A stretch of DNA of 64,000 nt, from positions 1 to 64,000 of the forward strand of contig JADLGO010000015.1 in NCBI GenBank assembly GCA_020849275.1, in the 5' to 3' direction. A program made the position numbers and the translations under genes. The stretch comes from Chthonomonadales bacterium (lineage in GTDB: Bacteria > Armatimonadota > Chthonomonadetes > Chthonomonadales > CAJBBX01). Shown piece by piece: positions 26,722 through 35,601 of the stretch. The notes beneath the pieces are model-generated. The model was not told the DNA's origin and searched no databases. It saw nothing but the letters and a program-made list of their open reading frames with translations. Within the stretch, counting starts at the first letter, position 1. Each line of letters starts with the position of its first letter.

Positions 26722-27360
26722 GTGCGCAAGTGGAGCAAGCAGTCCATCGCGGCCGAGATCGTCCGGCTGCGTGATGCGGGCGGTGACCTGAACTACGCGA
26801 TGGTCGCCAGGGAACAGGTCGCCCTGCTGCGCGCGGCGACCCGCTATTTCGGTTCGTGGCGCGCCGCCGTCGAGTTCGCTGGGATCGGCTACGAGGAGGT
26901 TCGCCGTTACCGAATGTGGGATCGCGAGCGGATCCTTGCCCGGATTCGCGAGCTCCACGAGCAGGGCGTCGACCTTTCATGGCGCCACGTCAGCACCCAG
27001 GTGGATCCCCAGCTCGCCGCGGCCGCGACTAAGCCCAAACACTACGGCTCCTGGCGCAACGCGATCGAGGCCGCGGGCCTTGAGTACGGCGCCATACGCC
27101 GCTACCGGGCGTGGGACGAGCAGACGATCATCGCGAGGGTCCGCGAGCTGTATGGCCAGGGTCGCGATCTGAACGCGAAGAGCATGGAGGAGCACGACAT
27201 CACGCTGATCACGGCGGCGCGGCGGCGCTTCTCCTCCTGGCATTGCGCGCTGGCCGCGGCCGGCCTGGACTACGAGAAGATCGTCCTTCGCCGCCCGTTC
27301 AAGCGACGCCGAAAGGCGCGTGCCGCGGAGGAGTTGGATGCGCTGGCGATCGCGCGCTGA
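26722..27360 (+). CDS. Stand-alone triple HNH_repeat protein
   Basis: A 212-residue protein made of three repeats of about 63 residues. Each repeat has a pattern W..... I...I..L...G.DL........... ..AA...FGSW..A.E.AGL.Y (for example FGSWRAAVEFAGIGY, YGSWRNAIEAAGLEY, FSSWHCALAAAGLDY). This matches the homing-endonuclease-associated repeat (HNH_repeat, PF18780-type) as I know it. A basic tail PFKRRRKARAA follows. No HNH nuclease motif (HxxN/HNxxxx) is present, so this is a repeat-only protein, probably nucleic-acid-binding. GTG 26722 is chosen because GGAAGGAG lies nine bases upstream; an in-frame GTG 26686 is weaker. A strong promoter and a 16-bp terminator hairpin isolate the gene. Confidence 0.75.
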   Translation: MRKWSKQSIAAEIVRLRDAGGDLNYAMVAREQVALLRAATRYFGSWRAAVEFAGIGYEEVRRYRMWDRERILARIRELHEQGVDLSWRHVSTQVDPQLAAAATKPKHYGSWRNAIEAAGLEYGAIRRYRAWDEQTIIARVRELYGQGRDLNAKSMEEHDITLITAARRRFSSWHCALAAAGLDYEKIVLRRPFKRRRKARAAEELDALAIAR

Positions 27361-27380
27361 CTCCGCGGCATGTGGCGGTT

Positions 27381-27420
27381 GCGCTGAGAGCCGGGGTGCC
27401 CTTGCCCCGGCTCTCAGCGC
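27381..27420 (+). terminator. Strong 16-bp terminator-like hairpin
   Basis: Perfect inverted repeat GCGCTGAGAGCCGGGG (27381-27396) and its complement (27405-27420) with an 8-base loop TGCCCTTG, 20 bases after the HNH_repeat gene. No T run follows. Confidence 0.7.
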
Positions 27421-27526
27421 GAGTCCGCCCCCGCCGCGAGCGCAGCCTCCGCGCGCGGACCCGGCGTACGCTGGCCGCGAAGGACTGGAGGCGCGCGCGG
27501 TCGAACCTCGCGCCAGGGGACCACGC

Positions 27527-28555
27527 ATGAGCGCTTCGATCGGGATCGGGTTGGTTGGCTGCGGCGCGATGGGCCGGACGCACGCGCAGGTGTGGGAAGG
27601 CATCGAAGAGGCACGGATCGTCGCCGTCTGCGACAGCCAGGCCGAGGCGGCGGCCCGGGTGGCCGAGAGCTCTGGCGCGATCGCATGTGCGGATCTGGGT
27701 GAGCTCCTGCGCGTGCCCGGCGTCGACGCTGTCGACATCTGCACGCCGTCCGGCATGCATGCCGCCCAGGTGCTGGCCGCGGCGCGATCTGGCCGGCACG
27801 TCCTGTGCGAGAAGCCCCTTGGTCTGCGCCTGGATGAGGTCGACGCTGCCATCGCGGAGGTTGAGCGCCGTGGCTTGCGCCTGGGCTGCGTGTTCCAGCG
27901 CCGGGCCTTCGCCGCGCCGCGGTCGGTAGCTCAGGCCGTTCATGCGGGCCACATGGGCCGCCTGCTCCTGTGCAGCGCCTCCGTGAAGTGGTGGCGCGAC
28001 CAGGCGTACTACGACTCCTCGGCATGGCGCGGCACCTGGGCGATGGACGGCGGCGTGCTCGCCAACCAGGCGATCCATGCCATCGACCATCTCTGCTGGC
28101 TGGCGGGCCGGGTCGTGGAGGTTGAGGTGGCGCACCTGGAGACGGCGGCGCATGGGATGGAGGCGGAGGACCTCGCGCTGGCCGTGGTGCGCTACGAGAG
28201 CGGCGCGCTCGGCGTCATCGAGGCGACCACCTGCAGCAACCCACCCCTGAGCTCGCGGGTCGAGGTCGTCGGCACGCGCGGCTCGGCGGCATTCGATGAA
28301 GCCATGCTCGTACGGCTCGGCCTGGACGGGGTCGAGCAACCGCTGGGCGCCGGCGCGGACGAGGGACGCCTGGGCGGCAGCGGTCGGGCCGCGGACATCT
28401 CCCTGCACGGACACGCCCTCCTGCTTCGCGACTTCGCCCTGGCCGTCCGCGATGGCCGCCCCCCAATGGTCGACGGCCACGCCGCCCGCATGTCGGTCGA
28501 GGCCCTGGCCCTCATCTACGCGCGCGCCGGGCTTCCGCCGGTCTCCTCACGCTGA
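27527..28555 (+). CDS. Gfo/Idh/MocA family oxidoreductase
   Basis: A 342-residue NAD(P)-dependent dehydrogenase. The Rossmann motif GLVGCGAMGRTHAQVW begins at residue 8, and EKPLGLRLDEV (EKP) lies about residue 93. NQAIHAIDHLCWLAGRV is the family's C-terminal helix and catalytic-histidine region. ATG 27527 has AGGGGA upstream. It is separate from the similar gene at 21057; the two share only family-level similarity. Substrate unknown. Confidence 0.87.
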   Translation: MSASIGIGLVGCGAMGRTHAQVWEGIEEARIVAVCDSQAEAAARVAESSGAIACADLGELLRVPGVDAVDICTPSGMHAAQVLAAARSGRHVLCEKPLGLRLDEVDAAIAEVERRGLRLGCVFQRRAFAAPRSVAQAVHAGHMGRLLLCSASVKWWRDQAYYDSSAWRGTWAMDGGVLANQAIHAIDHLCWLAGRVVEVEVAHLETAAHGMEAEDLALAVVRYESGALGVIEATTCSNPPLSSRVEVVGTRGSAAFDEAMLVRLGLDGVEQPLGAGADEGRLGGSGRAADISLHGHALLLRDFALAVRDGRPPMVDGHAARMSVEALALIYARAGLPPVSSR

Positions 28556-28598
28556 TCCCGCTCTCGTTGCGGCAACGAACACCTAGCGAAGAGCACGG

Positions 28599-28627
28599 TT
28601 GACGACCACGGTTCCATGTGCTAATAT
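28599..28627 (+). promoter_or_regulatory. Sigma-70-type promoter of the ECF gene
   Basis: TTGACG (28599-28604), a 17-base spacer and TAATAT (28622-28627), about 88 bases before the ECF sigma start. Between the preceding stop and this promoter lies a small hairpin TCGTTG-CGG-CAACGA. Confidence 0.65.
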
Positions 28628-28714
28628 CTGCGATACTGTTGGTTCGGCATTTGGTAATCCTACCTGGCGGCGAGGACCCGGCTTCGCCGTCACCTCTTCA
28701 TTCCGGCGCCGTGC

Positions 28715-29419
28715 ATGGGGAACTCGAAGATGGGCAGGGATGTGCCAGGCGTTCGCCGGCGGCCTTCAGGCGACTTCCCGGCGGACCCGGACCGTCCGTG
28801 GGTCGAGCGAGTCCGTTCAGGCGACCAAGAGGCCTTCGTCTCGCTATGGCGCAAGTACGAAAGGGGGCTCCTGCGGTTCTTCTACAGCCGAGTGGAGGAT
28901 CGCCCCGACGCCGAGGATCTGGCGAGCGAGACCTTGATCGCCGCCATGGAGGCGATTCCTCGCTTCCGCGGTGTGGGGCGCGCCGATGACGGCACCGAGA
29001 TCGGCTGTACGTTCCATACCTTCCTGATGACGATTGCGCGCCGGCTGCTGGTGCGGTGGCGCCGGCGTCGAGGAGTGCGCAAGGAGGTGCGCTTCGGTGA
29101 TCTCGCGGGGTCGCTTCAGGGCGAGACGCCGATTGGGCGCGGCGACCCGTGGGGCTCCGGTGAGGAGGACGGTGTTGATCCGGTGAACGTCGTTCTGGAG
29201 GCCGAGACGAGAGAGGCCGTGTACTGCGCTCTGGCGAGCATCGACTCCTCGGCGCAGTTCAAGGTCGTGCTGTTGCATTACCTGGCGGGCCTGGCCCATC
29301 AGGAGATCGCGACGATGCTCACGACGCGCAGCGAGACGGTGAACAACCGCCTGCAGGATGGGCGCCGCGCGCTGCGCGGGCACTACCAGCGTATTGGCGC
29401 AGCGGTCGTGGAGATCTGA
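28715..29419 (+). CDS. ECF-type RNA polymerase sigma factor
   Basis: A 234-residue sigma factor. Region 2 lies about residues 30-115 (RSGDQEAFVSLWRKYERGLL, DAEDLASETLIAAMEAIPRF, FHTFLMTIARRLLVRW), a linker of about 50 residues follows, and region 4 is at the C-terminus (LASIDSSAQFKVVLLHYLAG, HQEIATMLTTRSETVNNRL). ATG 28715 is used by convention; ATG 28730 is a plausible alternative, neither with a strong ribosome site. No anti-sigma with a transmembrane helix is adjacent; the next gene encodes an Ig-like protein that may be a partner. The linker is longer than in most ECF proteins. Confidence 0.85.
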   Translation: MGNSKMGRDVPGVRRRPSGDFPADPDRPWVERVRSGDQEAFVSLWRKYERGLLRFFYSRVEDRPDAEDLASETLIAAMEAIPRFRGVGRADDGTEIGCTFHTFLMTIARRLLVRWRRRRGVRKEVRFGDLAGSLQGETPIGRGDPWGSGEEDGVDPVNVVLEAETREAVYCALASIDSSAQFKVVLLHYLAGLAHQEIATMLTTRSETVNNRLQDGRRALRGHYQRIGAAVVEI

Positions 29420-29435
29420 GAGCTGGCCGCCATCG

Positions 29436-29471
29436 GCGGGCCCGTCGGCGTCCCCACCGCACGGGGCCCGC
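29436..29471 (+). terminator. Terminator-like hairpin after the ECF gene
   Basis: GCGGGCCCGT (29436-29445) pairs with ACGGGGCCCGC (29461-29471) with one bulged base and a 15-base loop. It lies 17 bases after the stop. Confidence 0.45.
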
Positions 29472-29593
29472 TTCGGTTGTCGCCCTGACGCGATTGTGCA
29501 CGATCGCACCGCGAAGCGCGCGTGCGTGCTAAGGTGCTGTCCCCGGGGTAGCTGGCGTGAGGCGCGCCACAAACCGACGATTGGACCGGAACC

Positions 29594-30382
29594 TTGCCCC
29601 CAGCAGTGCTTCCCCGGCCTTGGCCGGTGGGCCCCGGGGCTGCCCGCTCGGCGGCGCGCAGTGGCGCCGAGCCCGCGGCTCTGGCGGCCGTCGGAGCATC
29701 ATTCCGCGGCCCCGCGCCGGCGTATCCGACGCGGCCGTTCCCCGTGACCGCGCTACGTGCCACGCCGGCGCGCATCGCCTGGCAGGCCGCTCCGGCCTCC
29801 GACGGCTACCGGCTCGAGGTCGCATGCGCCGGGGCCAGTGTATGGGCAGTCTGTTCCCGACCTGTGTTTGCCTGGCCCGGCGAGTGCACGATTCCATCGG
29901 GCGAAGTCGCGGATTGGCGCATTTCATGCATTCAGGGTTCGTCGAGCGCGGTCAGCGGCGAGTTTCGCGTTCTGAGTGCCGCCGAGGCGGCGCGGCTTGG
30001 CGCGACGGAGGAGCTCCTGCGGGAGGTCCGCGATCCGTGGGTGCGCGCGATCGCCCATGCCATCGCGTCAGCCGAGGACGGGCTGTTCGACGATGCGTTC
30101 GCCTCGCTCGAGGCGGTGGCCCTGATCGCGGCGTCCGGCGAGCCCCACGACCGCGGGCGGGAGGCGCTCCTGCAGCGCGCCTTCGTCACCATCCTGCGAG
30201 AGGTCAACGGGCGAGCGAGCGCGCGCCGGTTCCCGGCGCTCGAAGGCTGGCTCTCGCGGCGACAGGCATGGCATGAGGCAAGCCTGGGTCATCTGCTGAC
30301 TCCCGCGTCGGCGCTCGTGGTGGCGCCCTCCATGCGCTCAAGACCACGAAGCGTGATAGAGGGGCCGCGATCCGTGGTATAG
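29594..30382 (+). CDS. Hypothetical protein with Ig/fibronectin-like domain
   Basis: A roughly 262-residue protein with no known family. The middle (about residues 45-130) reads as a beta-sandwich: RIAWQAAPASDGYRLEVACAG, SRPVFAWPGE, EVADWRISCIQGSSSAVSGE. It has several cysteines. The second half is helical (LLREVRDPWVRAIAHAIASA, AFASLEAVALIAASGEP, TILREVNGRAS). Frame is clear, but the start is not: TTG 29594 and GTG 29606 both lack a ribosome site, and an in-frame TGA at 29558 limits extension. No signal peptide is visible. It lies between an ECF sigma factor and an XRE-TPR regulator, so a regulatory partner role is possible. Confidence 0.5.
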   Translation: MPPAVLPRPWPVGPGAARSAARSGAEPAALAAVGASFRGPAPAYPTRPFPVTALRATPARIAWQAAPASDGYRLEVACAGASVWAVCSRPVFAWPGECTIPSGEVADWRISCIQGSSSAVSGEFRVLSAAEAARLGATEELLREVRDPWVRAIAHAIASAEDGLFDDAFASLEAVALIAASGEPHDRGREALLQRAFVTILREVNGRASARRFPALEGWLSRRQAWHEASLGHLLTPASALVVAPSMRSRPRSVIEGPRSVV

Positions 30383-30564
30383 ATGTCTGTGGGCCCGCGG
30401 TCGAGAGCGCCGCGAGCCCGTATCATGGGCGGCGGCGCGCGGGCGCCGCCCCTCCGCCCCTGCGTCGCCGCTGCCCCGGCGCCGGGAATGGGCTTGCAGG
30501 CCAGACGGCGCGCGGTGCCTCGCGATGGGCGCGCCGCACGGCGCAGGCAGTGGGAGGGTCCGCC

Positions 30565-32526
30565 TTGGAACGCACACGAGTCGGCACGCGAGCGAAGTCA
30601 CCGGAGAAGCGCGCCCGTATTGGCGAGCGCATCAAGATCGCCGCCACCAGCGCGGGGCTCACCCTGAAGGAGCTTGCCGAGCGTGTCGGCACCACTCCGG
30701 CGCTCATCTACCAGTATGTTCGCGGCATCACCAACATCCCGCCCGAGACGCTCAAGCGCATTGCGGCCACGACGCAGGTCACGCTCGAGTTCTTCGACCC
30801 CGATAAGGACGCGCGCTATGCCTTTGCGTTCCGTGAGCCCGGTTCACAGGACGCGGCGCTGCCGCCGTCGGCGGCGCGGGCCGCCGACGAGCTCAAGCGT
30901 CTGGAACAGCTCGCCGCCGCCTATGACGCGCCGCGCCGTAACGTGCCCGCGCTCCTGAGCGTGCTGCACGAGATGCTCTCCAACGCCCGCCAGCGCGGAG
31001 ACAACCGACAGGAGGCCTACTCGCTCTGGCGCATCGGCTCGCTGCACAATGAGCGCGGTGAGTACGACGAGGCGCGGCGCTTCCTGACCGAGGCACGCGA
31101 CCGGTTCGAGGCGGAGGGCCTCGAGGACTATCGTGTGTTCACCATGCTTGACCTCTCGCGGACCTACGCCGACACCGGTGATCTTGGCCGTGCCATCGAG
31201 TTCTCCGCCGACGTGGCGGAGCGCGGCCCCAAGGACCTCCGCTGGCGCGCCCTGGTGAACATCGGCGGCCTCTACTACCGGCAGCGACAGTACGATCGTG
31301 CGATGCAGTCCTTCGCGGACGCCGCCGGCGCGCTGGAGGACATCGACGACCAACAGCGGCAGGCCGAGGCGATCCCGTTCATCATGGGTTCGCTCGCCGA
31401 TATTGCCAAGGACACCGGCCACTATGACGCCGCGCTTGCGCTCTGGACTCGCACGCTCGCCCAGGCGACCGAGGAGAAGCGCCCCGAGGTGTTCCTGGAG
31501 TCGCTGCTCAACGTCGCCGAGTGCTGTCAGGTGATGGGGAAGATCAGCGAGGCCCGCCAGAAGCTCGAGCAGGCCGTAATCCTGGCGAGCTTCCTGTTCG
31601 ACGACGTCAGTCGGCTCAGCGTCGCGCGCGCGCTGCTGGCAGACGTGATGGTTGCGCTCGGATCGCTTGAGGAGGCGAAGGACAACGCGCGCTCGGCCCT
31701 CCGCCTTGCCACGCGTTCCGGGGGCACCCGGGGCACCATCCTCTCCTCTCTGGCGCTCGCCGAGACGTGCCTACTCTCCGGGCAGTATGCGGACGCCCTC
31801 GCGCACGCTGACGAGGCGATTCAGGAGTCGACCCGCACGCGTCGGCCACAGGACCAGGCACAGGGCCGCAACTGCCGGGCGCGCATCTGCCTGCAGATGA
31901 CCGCCGGCGACGAGATGAACGGATGGCTCACCGAGGCGATCGAGGAGGCGCGCCGGGCGCTCCGGATCGCCGAGCGAATCGACGCCGGGCGCGAGCAGGT
32001 GGTGGCGCACCTTACTCTGGCGCAGTGCTATCAGCGGCAGGGCGACGAGGCGGCCGCCGAGGCCGAGGCGCAGCGAGCCATCGAGATCTCCCAGGGGGGC
32101 GCCGTTGGGCTCAACGCGCTCCTTGGCGAGGGCCGCGAGAACCTTCCCGACCTGCTGCGCTCGCCCGACCTCGACATCGAGCGCCTGTTCGCGGGGCGCA
32201 GTCTGAATGTCCCCGCCCTCGAGTGGCAGGCCTACTACCTGCAGGGAACGCTGCGCGCCAAAACGCTCGGGCCCGCCGCAGCGTTTGAGGCGATGCGCGA
32301 CGCAGCCAGGGCCGTCACTCGGCTGCTCTCCGGCCTGTCCGGCGACGACGCCGTCCGCTTCTGCCGCCACCATCCCCAGATCGCCGACCTCTATGCCGAC
32401 CTGACGCGCTACGCCATCACGGAAGCGGATCGGCTCGAGGCTCGCGCGCTTCTGCAGGGCTCGCGCGGCATGGGGCTAAGCGGCGTGCTCGACTTGCCAG
32501 CGCTCGCGGGCGAACAGGCAGACTGA
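30565..32526 (+). CDS. XRE helix-turn-helix regulator with TPR array
   Basis: A 653-residue cytoplasmic regulator. An XRE-type DNA-binding domain (about residues 18-75: ERIKIAATSAGLTLKELAER, TPALIYQYVRG, LKRIAATTQVTLEFF) is followed by a long run of tetratricopeptide repeats to about residue 500 (for example YDEARRFLTEARDRFEAEGL, YDAALALWTRTLAQATE). The layout resembles RNPP quorum-sensing regulators, in which TPRs bind a small peptide. No peptide gene was identified nearby. TTG 30565 is chosen because GGGAGGG lies six bases upstream; GTG 30550 lacks a site. A terminator follows. Confidence 0.85.
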   Translation: MERTRVGTRAKSPEKRARIGERIKIAATSAGLTLKELAERVGTTPALIYQYVRGITNIPPETLKRIAATTQVTLEFFDPDKDARYAFAFREPGSQDAALPPSAARAADELKRLEQLAAAYDAPRRNVPALLSVLHEMLSNARQRGDNRQEAYSLWRIGSLHNERGEYDEARRFLTEARDRFEAEGLEDYRVFTMLDLSRTYADTGDLGRAIEFSADVAERGPKDLRWRALVNIGGLYYRQRQYDRAMQSFADAAGALEDIDDQQRQAEAIPFIMGSLADIAKDTGHYDAALALWTRTLAQATEEKRPEVFLESLLNVAECCQVMGKISEARQKLEQAVILASFLFDDVSRLSVARALLADVMVALGSLEEAKDNARSALRLATRSGGTRGTILSSLALAETCLLSGQYADALAHADEAIQESTRTRRPQDQAQGRNCRARICLQMTAGDEMNGWLTEAIEEARRALRIAERIDAGREQVVAHLTLAQCYQRQGDEAAAEAEAQRAIEISQGGAVGLNALLGEGRENLPDLLRSPDLDIERLFAGRSLNVPALEWQAYYLQGTLRAKTLGPAAAFEAMRDAARAVTRLLSGLSGDDAVRFCRHHPQIADLYADLTRYAITEADRLEARALLQGSRGMGLSGVLDLPALAGEQAD

Positions 32527-32564
32527 GCCTCCCCGTCCGGTTGTTCCGGGCTGTACGTGCGAAA

Positions 32565-32589
32565 AAGCGCCCTGTTTCGCAGGGCGCTT
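32565..32589 (+). terminator. Intrinsic-type terminator after the XRE-TPR gene
   Basis: Perfect 10-bp stem AAGCGCCCTG (32565-32574) / CAGGGCGCTT (32580-32589) with a TTTCG loop, preceded by AAAAA. It lies 38 bases after the stop. Confidence 0.75.
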
Positions 32590-32814
32590 CTCGCGTGGCT
32601 GGCAGGGCTTTCGCGGCGAGCGGACGCTGCCGCGAAACGCTATTCGGTTGTCCACCCTCTAATACGGCTCGCCACGGAACGGTGTTCCCGGGGGTGACGG
32701 CGCCGGGCCCAGCGATCCGTGGAAACGCGACGGCCGCCGCGAGCGTCTCTTACAGTGTGGTCGCCGCCCGCGGGTCGCTCGCGCGCGCCACGGCGGCCCA
32801 TCGAGGTCGTCACG

Positions 32815-34674
32815 ATGCGGATCCCGTCTTCAGTTCTCAGAAGGAGCGTGCTCCTCGCCGCCGCAGCCGTCGTTGCGGCGGCCGCGCCGCGCGTCTGCCT
32901 GGCGCAGCCGACCGAGAACGGATCCCGCCAGATCACCGACGTCTTCGTCGGGCGCGGCACGGTAGGTCCTTACGTCCTGAGCTGGCGAGGCGTCGAGGTC
33001 AACTCCGAAACGGTGACCCGCGGCGCGGTCTCGCTCTCGCGCAACGTCGACTACACGTTGAACGCGGCGACCGGCGTGCTCACCTTCACGTCCGCGCTCC
33101 GGACGCGCGAGATCGCGCGCGTGGACTACTTGATCCGGCCGGGCCCCGCGAACCCCAACCCCTACGCCGGAAAGCTGCCCGTGGACTTCCGCTTGGTGGG
33201 GGGCGCCAACGCCAACCTGAACCTGGACGCGGCCTACTACGCTCCCTCTTCGGGTCCGGTGGCCCTCGGTACGGCTGCGGCGAGCGGACCGGCGCCGGGC
33301 ACGCTTTTATTCTCGCTGTCCGGCGCAGGGAGGGTGGGGAGCAACTCGGTCGTCGGGGCGCGAATGATGCTGCCCGGACGAGGCGGGAACCTGCTCGAGG
33401 GCTCGGCGCTGCGCCTGGACGACACGGTGCAGTCACGACTCGGTAAGGTGACTGCCGGCTATACGCGCGCGGGCAGCGGGTTCCTTGGCCCTGCCGACAG
33501 CGGGTTCGCCGCGGGGGTCGAGCAGATCGAGGCCGGCGCGACGCTGAACCCGATCGGCGGAGTCGCGGCGGCGGCGAGCTTCGTGCAGGTGCATGATGGT
33601 GCTCCGGGACAGCGCGCCACCACGACGACGCTGGCACAGAAGCTCTCGGGCCGGTTGGGCGCCGTCACGCGTTTCGTGGCCACGCGTAGCCACGTGGTGG
33701 CAGGCCCGGACGCAGGCGAGGCCGTCGGGCGCACCACGGACCGCCTGCAGGTGGACCAGCCGATCGGTGATCGGACGCGTGCCACGGCGGTGTTCGAGCG
33801 CACGCGGACCGAGGCCGGCGGTGACCACGCGGAGGTGCAGAACACCTCGGTCACGCTCAGCGCGCGGCCTGCGGGGAGTGTCGACGTCAGCGCCGCGTTC
33901 CGCAATGAGATCACCTCCGCGGGCCCACGCGACATCGCGTCGGCTAACCTCGGCGCGGCCCTGACCGACTCGCTCCGGCTGACCGCCGGCCTCACCGAGC
34001 GCCACGGCCGCGGCGGCGCGCTGCACTCGCGCGGCGCCGAGTTGAGCTACTCTGGCCCGCGCGGGCTCACGCTCACCGGCGGGCTCGACCTCAGCTCCGA
34101 CTCGGGCGCGACCGGCTGGGCGAGCCGCCTCAGCGCCTCGGCGCGGCCGCTGGCCGCGCTGGAGTTGGACGGCTCCGTCGTGGTTCGCGAGGCGCAGAGC
34201 GCTGCCGGCACGCCCGCCGATGCTCCGGACACCTATGACATGCGCATGAGCGTCGCGCTCGCGCGAGAGCGGCTGAAGCTGACCGGCGCGGTCGCGCGTA
34301 ACCCGGAGGAGAAGGGCGTCGTGACGCGCGTCCAGCGCAGCCGCGTCGGCATGCAGTCGCGCTGGGGCGCGGCGAGCCTCGCGGGGTCCGTCGGCACCGA
34401 CGAGGACTATCTGGCCTCCATCACGAGCACGGTGCTTGACTTCACGCTCGGCTATCGGTTCGGCGCGGGCACCATGCTCACGACCGGCTTCCGCGACTCG
34501 CTGGTGCACAGCCAGACGCTCACGGGAACGCGCACCTACACGGTGCGACTGACGCACCAGGTCTCCACGCTGTTCGACCTCAGCCTGGGCGGCTCCGTGA
34601 CCGATTCACTGGCGTCTGACCCGGCAGCGGCGAGCGAGTACACGGCCGACGCCAAGCTCGGAATTCGTTTCTGA
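32815..34674 (+). CDS. Probable outer-membrane beta-barrel protein
   Basis: A 619-residue exported protein. A signal peptide (SSVLRRSVLLAAAAVVAAAAP, cleaved near CLAQP) precedes a chain of short alternating strands rich in Gly, Thr, Ser and Ala. Repeated segments such as TTLAQKLSGRLGAVTRFVATR and VSTLFDLSLGGSVTDSLAS look like antiparallel barrel strands. The final residue is phenylalanine (DAKLGIRF), a common signature of outer-membrane proteins inserted by BamA. GAGG lies upstream of ATG 32815. The next gene, an ExeA-like ATPase, starts 77 bases later, so the two may share one transcript. Cargo or partner unknown. Confidence 0.7.
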   Translation: MRIPSSVLRRSVLLAAAAVVAAAAPRVCLAQPTENGSRQITDVFVGRGTVGPYVLSWRGVEVNSETVTRGAVSLSRNVDYTLNAATGVLTFTSALRTREIARVDYLIRPGPANPNPYAGKLPVDFRLVGGANANLNLDAAYYAPSSGPVALGTAAASGPAPGTLLFSLSGAGRVGSNSVVGARMMLPGRGGNLLEGSALRLDDTVQSRLGKVTAGYTRAGSGFLGPADSGFAAGVEQIEAGATLNPIGGVAAAASFVQVHDGAPGQRATTTTLAQKLSGRLGAVTRFVATRSHVVAGPDAGEAVGRTTDRLQVDQPIGDRTRATAVFERTRTEAGGDHAEVQNTSVTLSARPAGSVDVSAAFRNEITSAGPRDIASANLGAALTDSLRLTAGLTERHGRGGALHSRGAELSYSGPRGLTLTGGLDLSSDSGATGWASRLSASARPLAALELDGSVVVREAQSAAGTPADAPDTYDMRMSVALARERLKLTGAVARNPEEKGVVTRVQRSRVGMQSRWGAASLAGSVGTDEDYLASITSTVLDFTLGYRFGAGTMLTTGFRDSLVHSQTLTGTRTYTVRLTHQVSTLFDLSLGGSVTDSLASDPAAASEYTADAKLGIRF

Positions 34675-34751
34675 CGCCATCGCTGCTTCGCTAGCAGATC
34701 CGTGGCCATCTGTGGAACAACCTCGCAGTGATACCCGAGGAGGAGGTCCTC

Positions 34752-35600
34752 ATGGCCACGGAGTACGTGCGTCACTTCGGGATGGTGGAGACGCCGTTCG
34801 CGCGTAACCACGACCCGAGGTGGTTGTACCTGTCCACGCAGCACAAAGAGGCGGTCATCAAGGCGCGGTGGACCATCGAGGAGAACGGCGGCCTGGCGCT
34901 CGTGCGCGGGGACGTCGGGATGGGCAAGTCGTTCCTGATCGAGTACCTGATGACGGTCTGGCCCAACCAGTTCGGCTGGCGGTGCGCCAAGCTTCAGAAC
35001 ACCGCGACGATCACCACGCCGCGCGCGCTCCTGTCCGAAGTGCTCGCCGCCTTCGGCTTGCAGCCATCCTCCTCGCTGCGCGACATGGTGTCCACGCTTG
35101 AGAACTGGCTTCTGACGCAGGCATACGAGGACAGCCGCACGGTTGTCCTCTTCGCCGACGAGGCTCAGAGCATCAGCTCGCGCGCGATGCCCGTGCTCCG
35201 GGACCTGCTGAACCTGGAGACCCGCGAGCGCATCCTGATGCAGATCGTGCTCTCCGCGCAGACCAACATCGACCGCAAGCTCGCCTACTACCCGGCGCTC
35301 CAGAGCCGCATCGCCTCCGTCTCGACGCTCGAGCCGCTCTCGGCCGAGGAGACGGACGCCATGCTCCTGCATCGCTTCAGTCGCGCCGGGTCGCAGGATC
35401 CCGTGAGTCTCTGCCCCGTCGAGACGATGCAGGAGCTCTACAACGCCACGGGTGGCGTACCGCGCGACATCATCGTGGTGACCGAGGCTAGCATGAAGGA
35501 GGCCTTCCTCCGCGACTCGTCCCGCATCATGCCGGAGCATGTTGCCCGCGCGGTCTCCGACCTGCAGGGGCGTCGACCGCGTCTCGCGAAGGCGGCCTGA
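34752..35600 (+). CDS. ExeA/GspA-like AAA ATPase
   Basis: A 282-residue ATPase. It begins YVRHFGMVETPFARNHDPRW, typical of ExeA. Walker A GDVGMGKS lies at residues 53-60, and Walker B VVLFADEAQ at 131-139. Pieces such as LNLETRERILMQIVLSAQT and a sensor-like region LQSRIASVSTLEPLS follow the family plan. ExeA helps place secretion or pilus components in the envelope in known organisms; here there is no peptidoglycan-binding domain. GAGGAGGAGGT lies before ATG 34752. It starts an operon with three further genes, spaced -1 to +1 bases apart. It may also be distantly related to TniB-type ATPases, but no transposase is present. Confidence 0.82.
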   Translation: MATEYVRHFGMVETPFARNHDPRWLYLSTQHKEAVIKARWTIEENGGLALVRGDVGMGKSFLIEYLMTVWPNQFGWRCAKLQNTATITTPRALLSEVLAAFGLQPSSSLRDMVSTLENWLLTQAYEDSRTVVLFADEAQSISSRAMPVLRDLLNLETRERILMQIVLSAQTNIDRKLAYYPALQSRIASVSTLEPLSAEETDAMLLHRFSRAGSQDPVSLCPVETMQELYNATGGVPRDIIVVTEASMKEAFLRDSSRIMPEHVARAVSDLQGRRPRLAKAA

Positions 35601-35601
35601 G

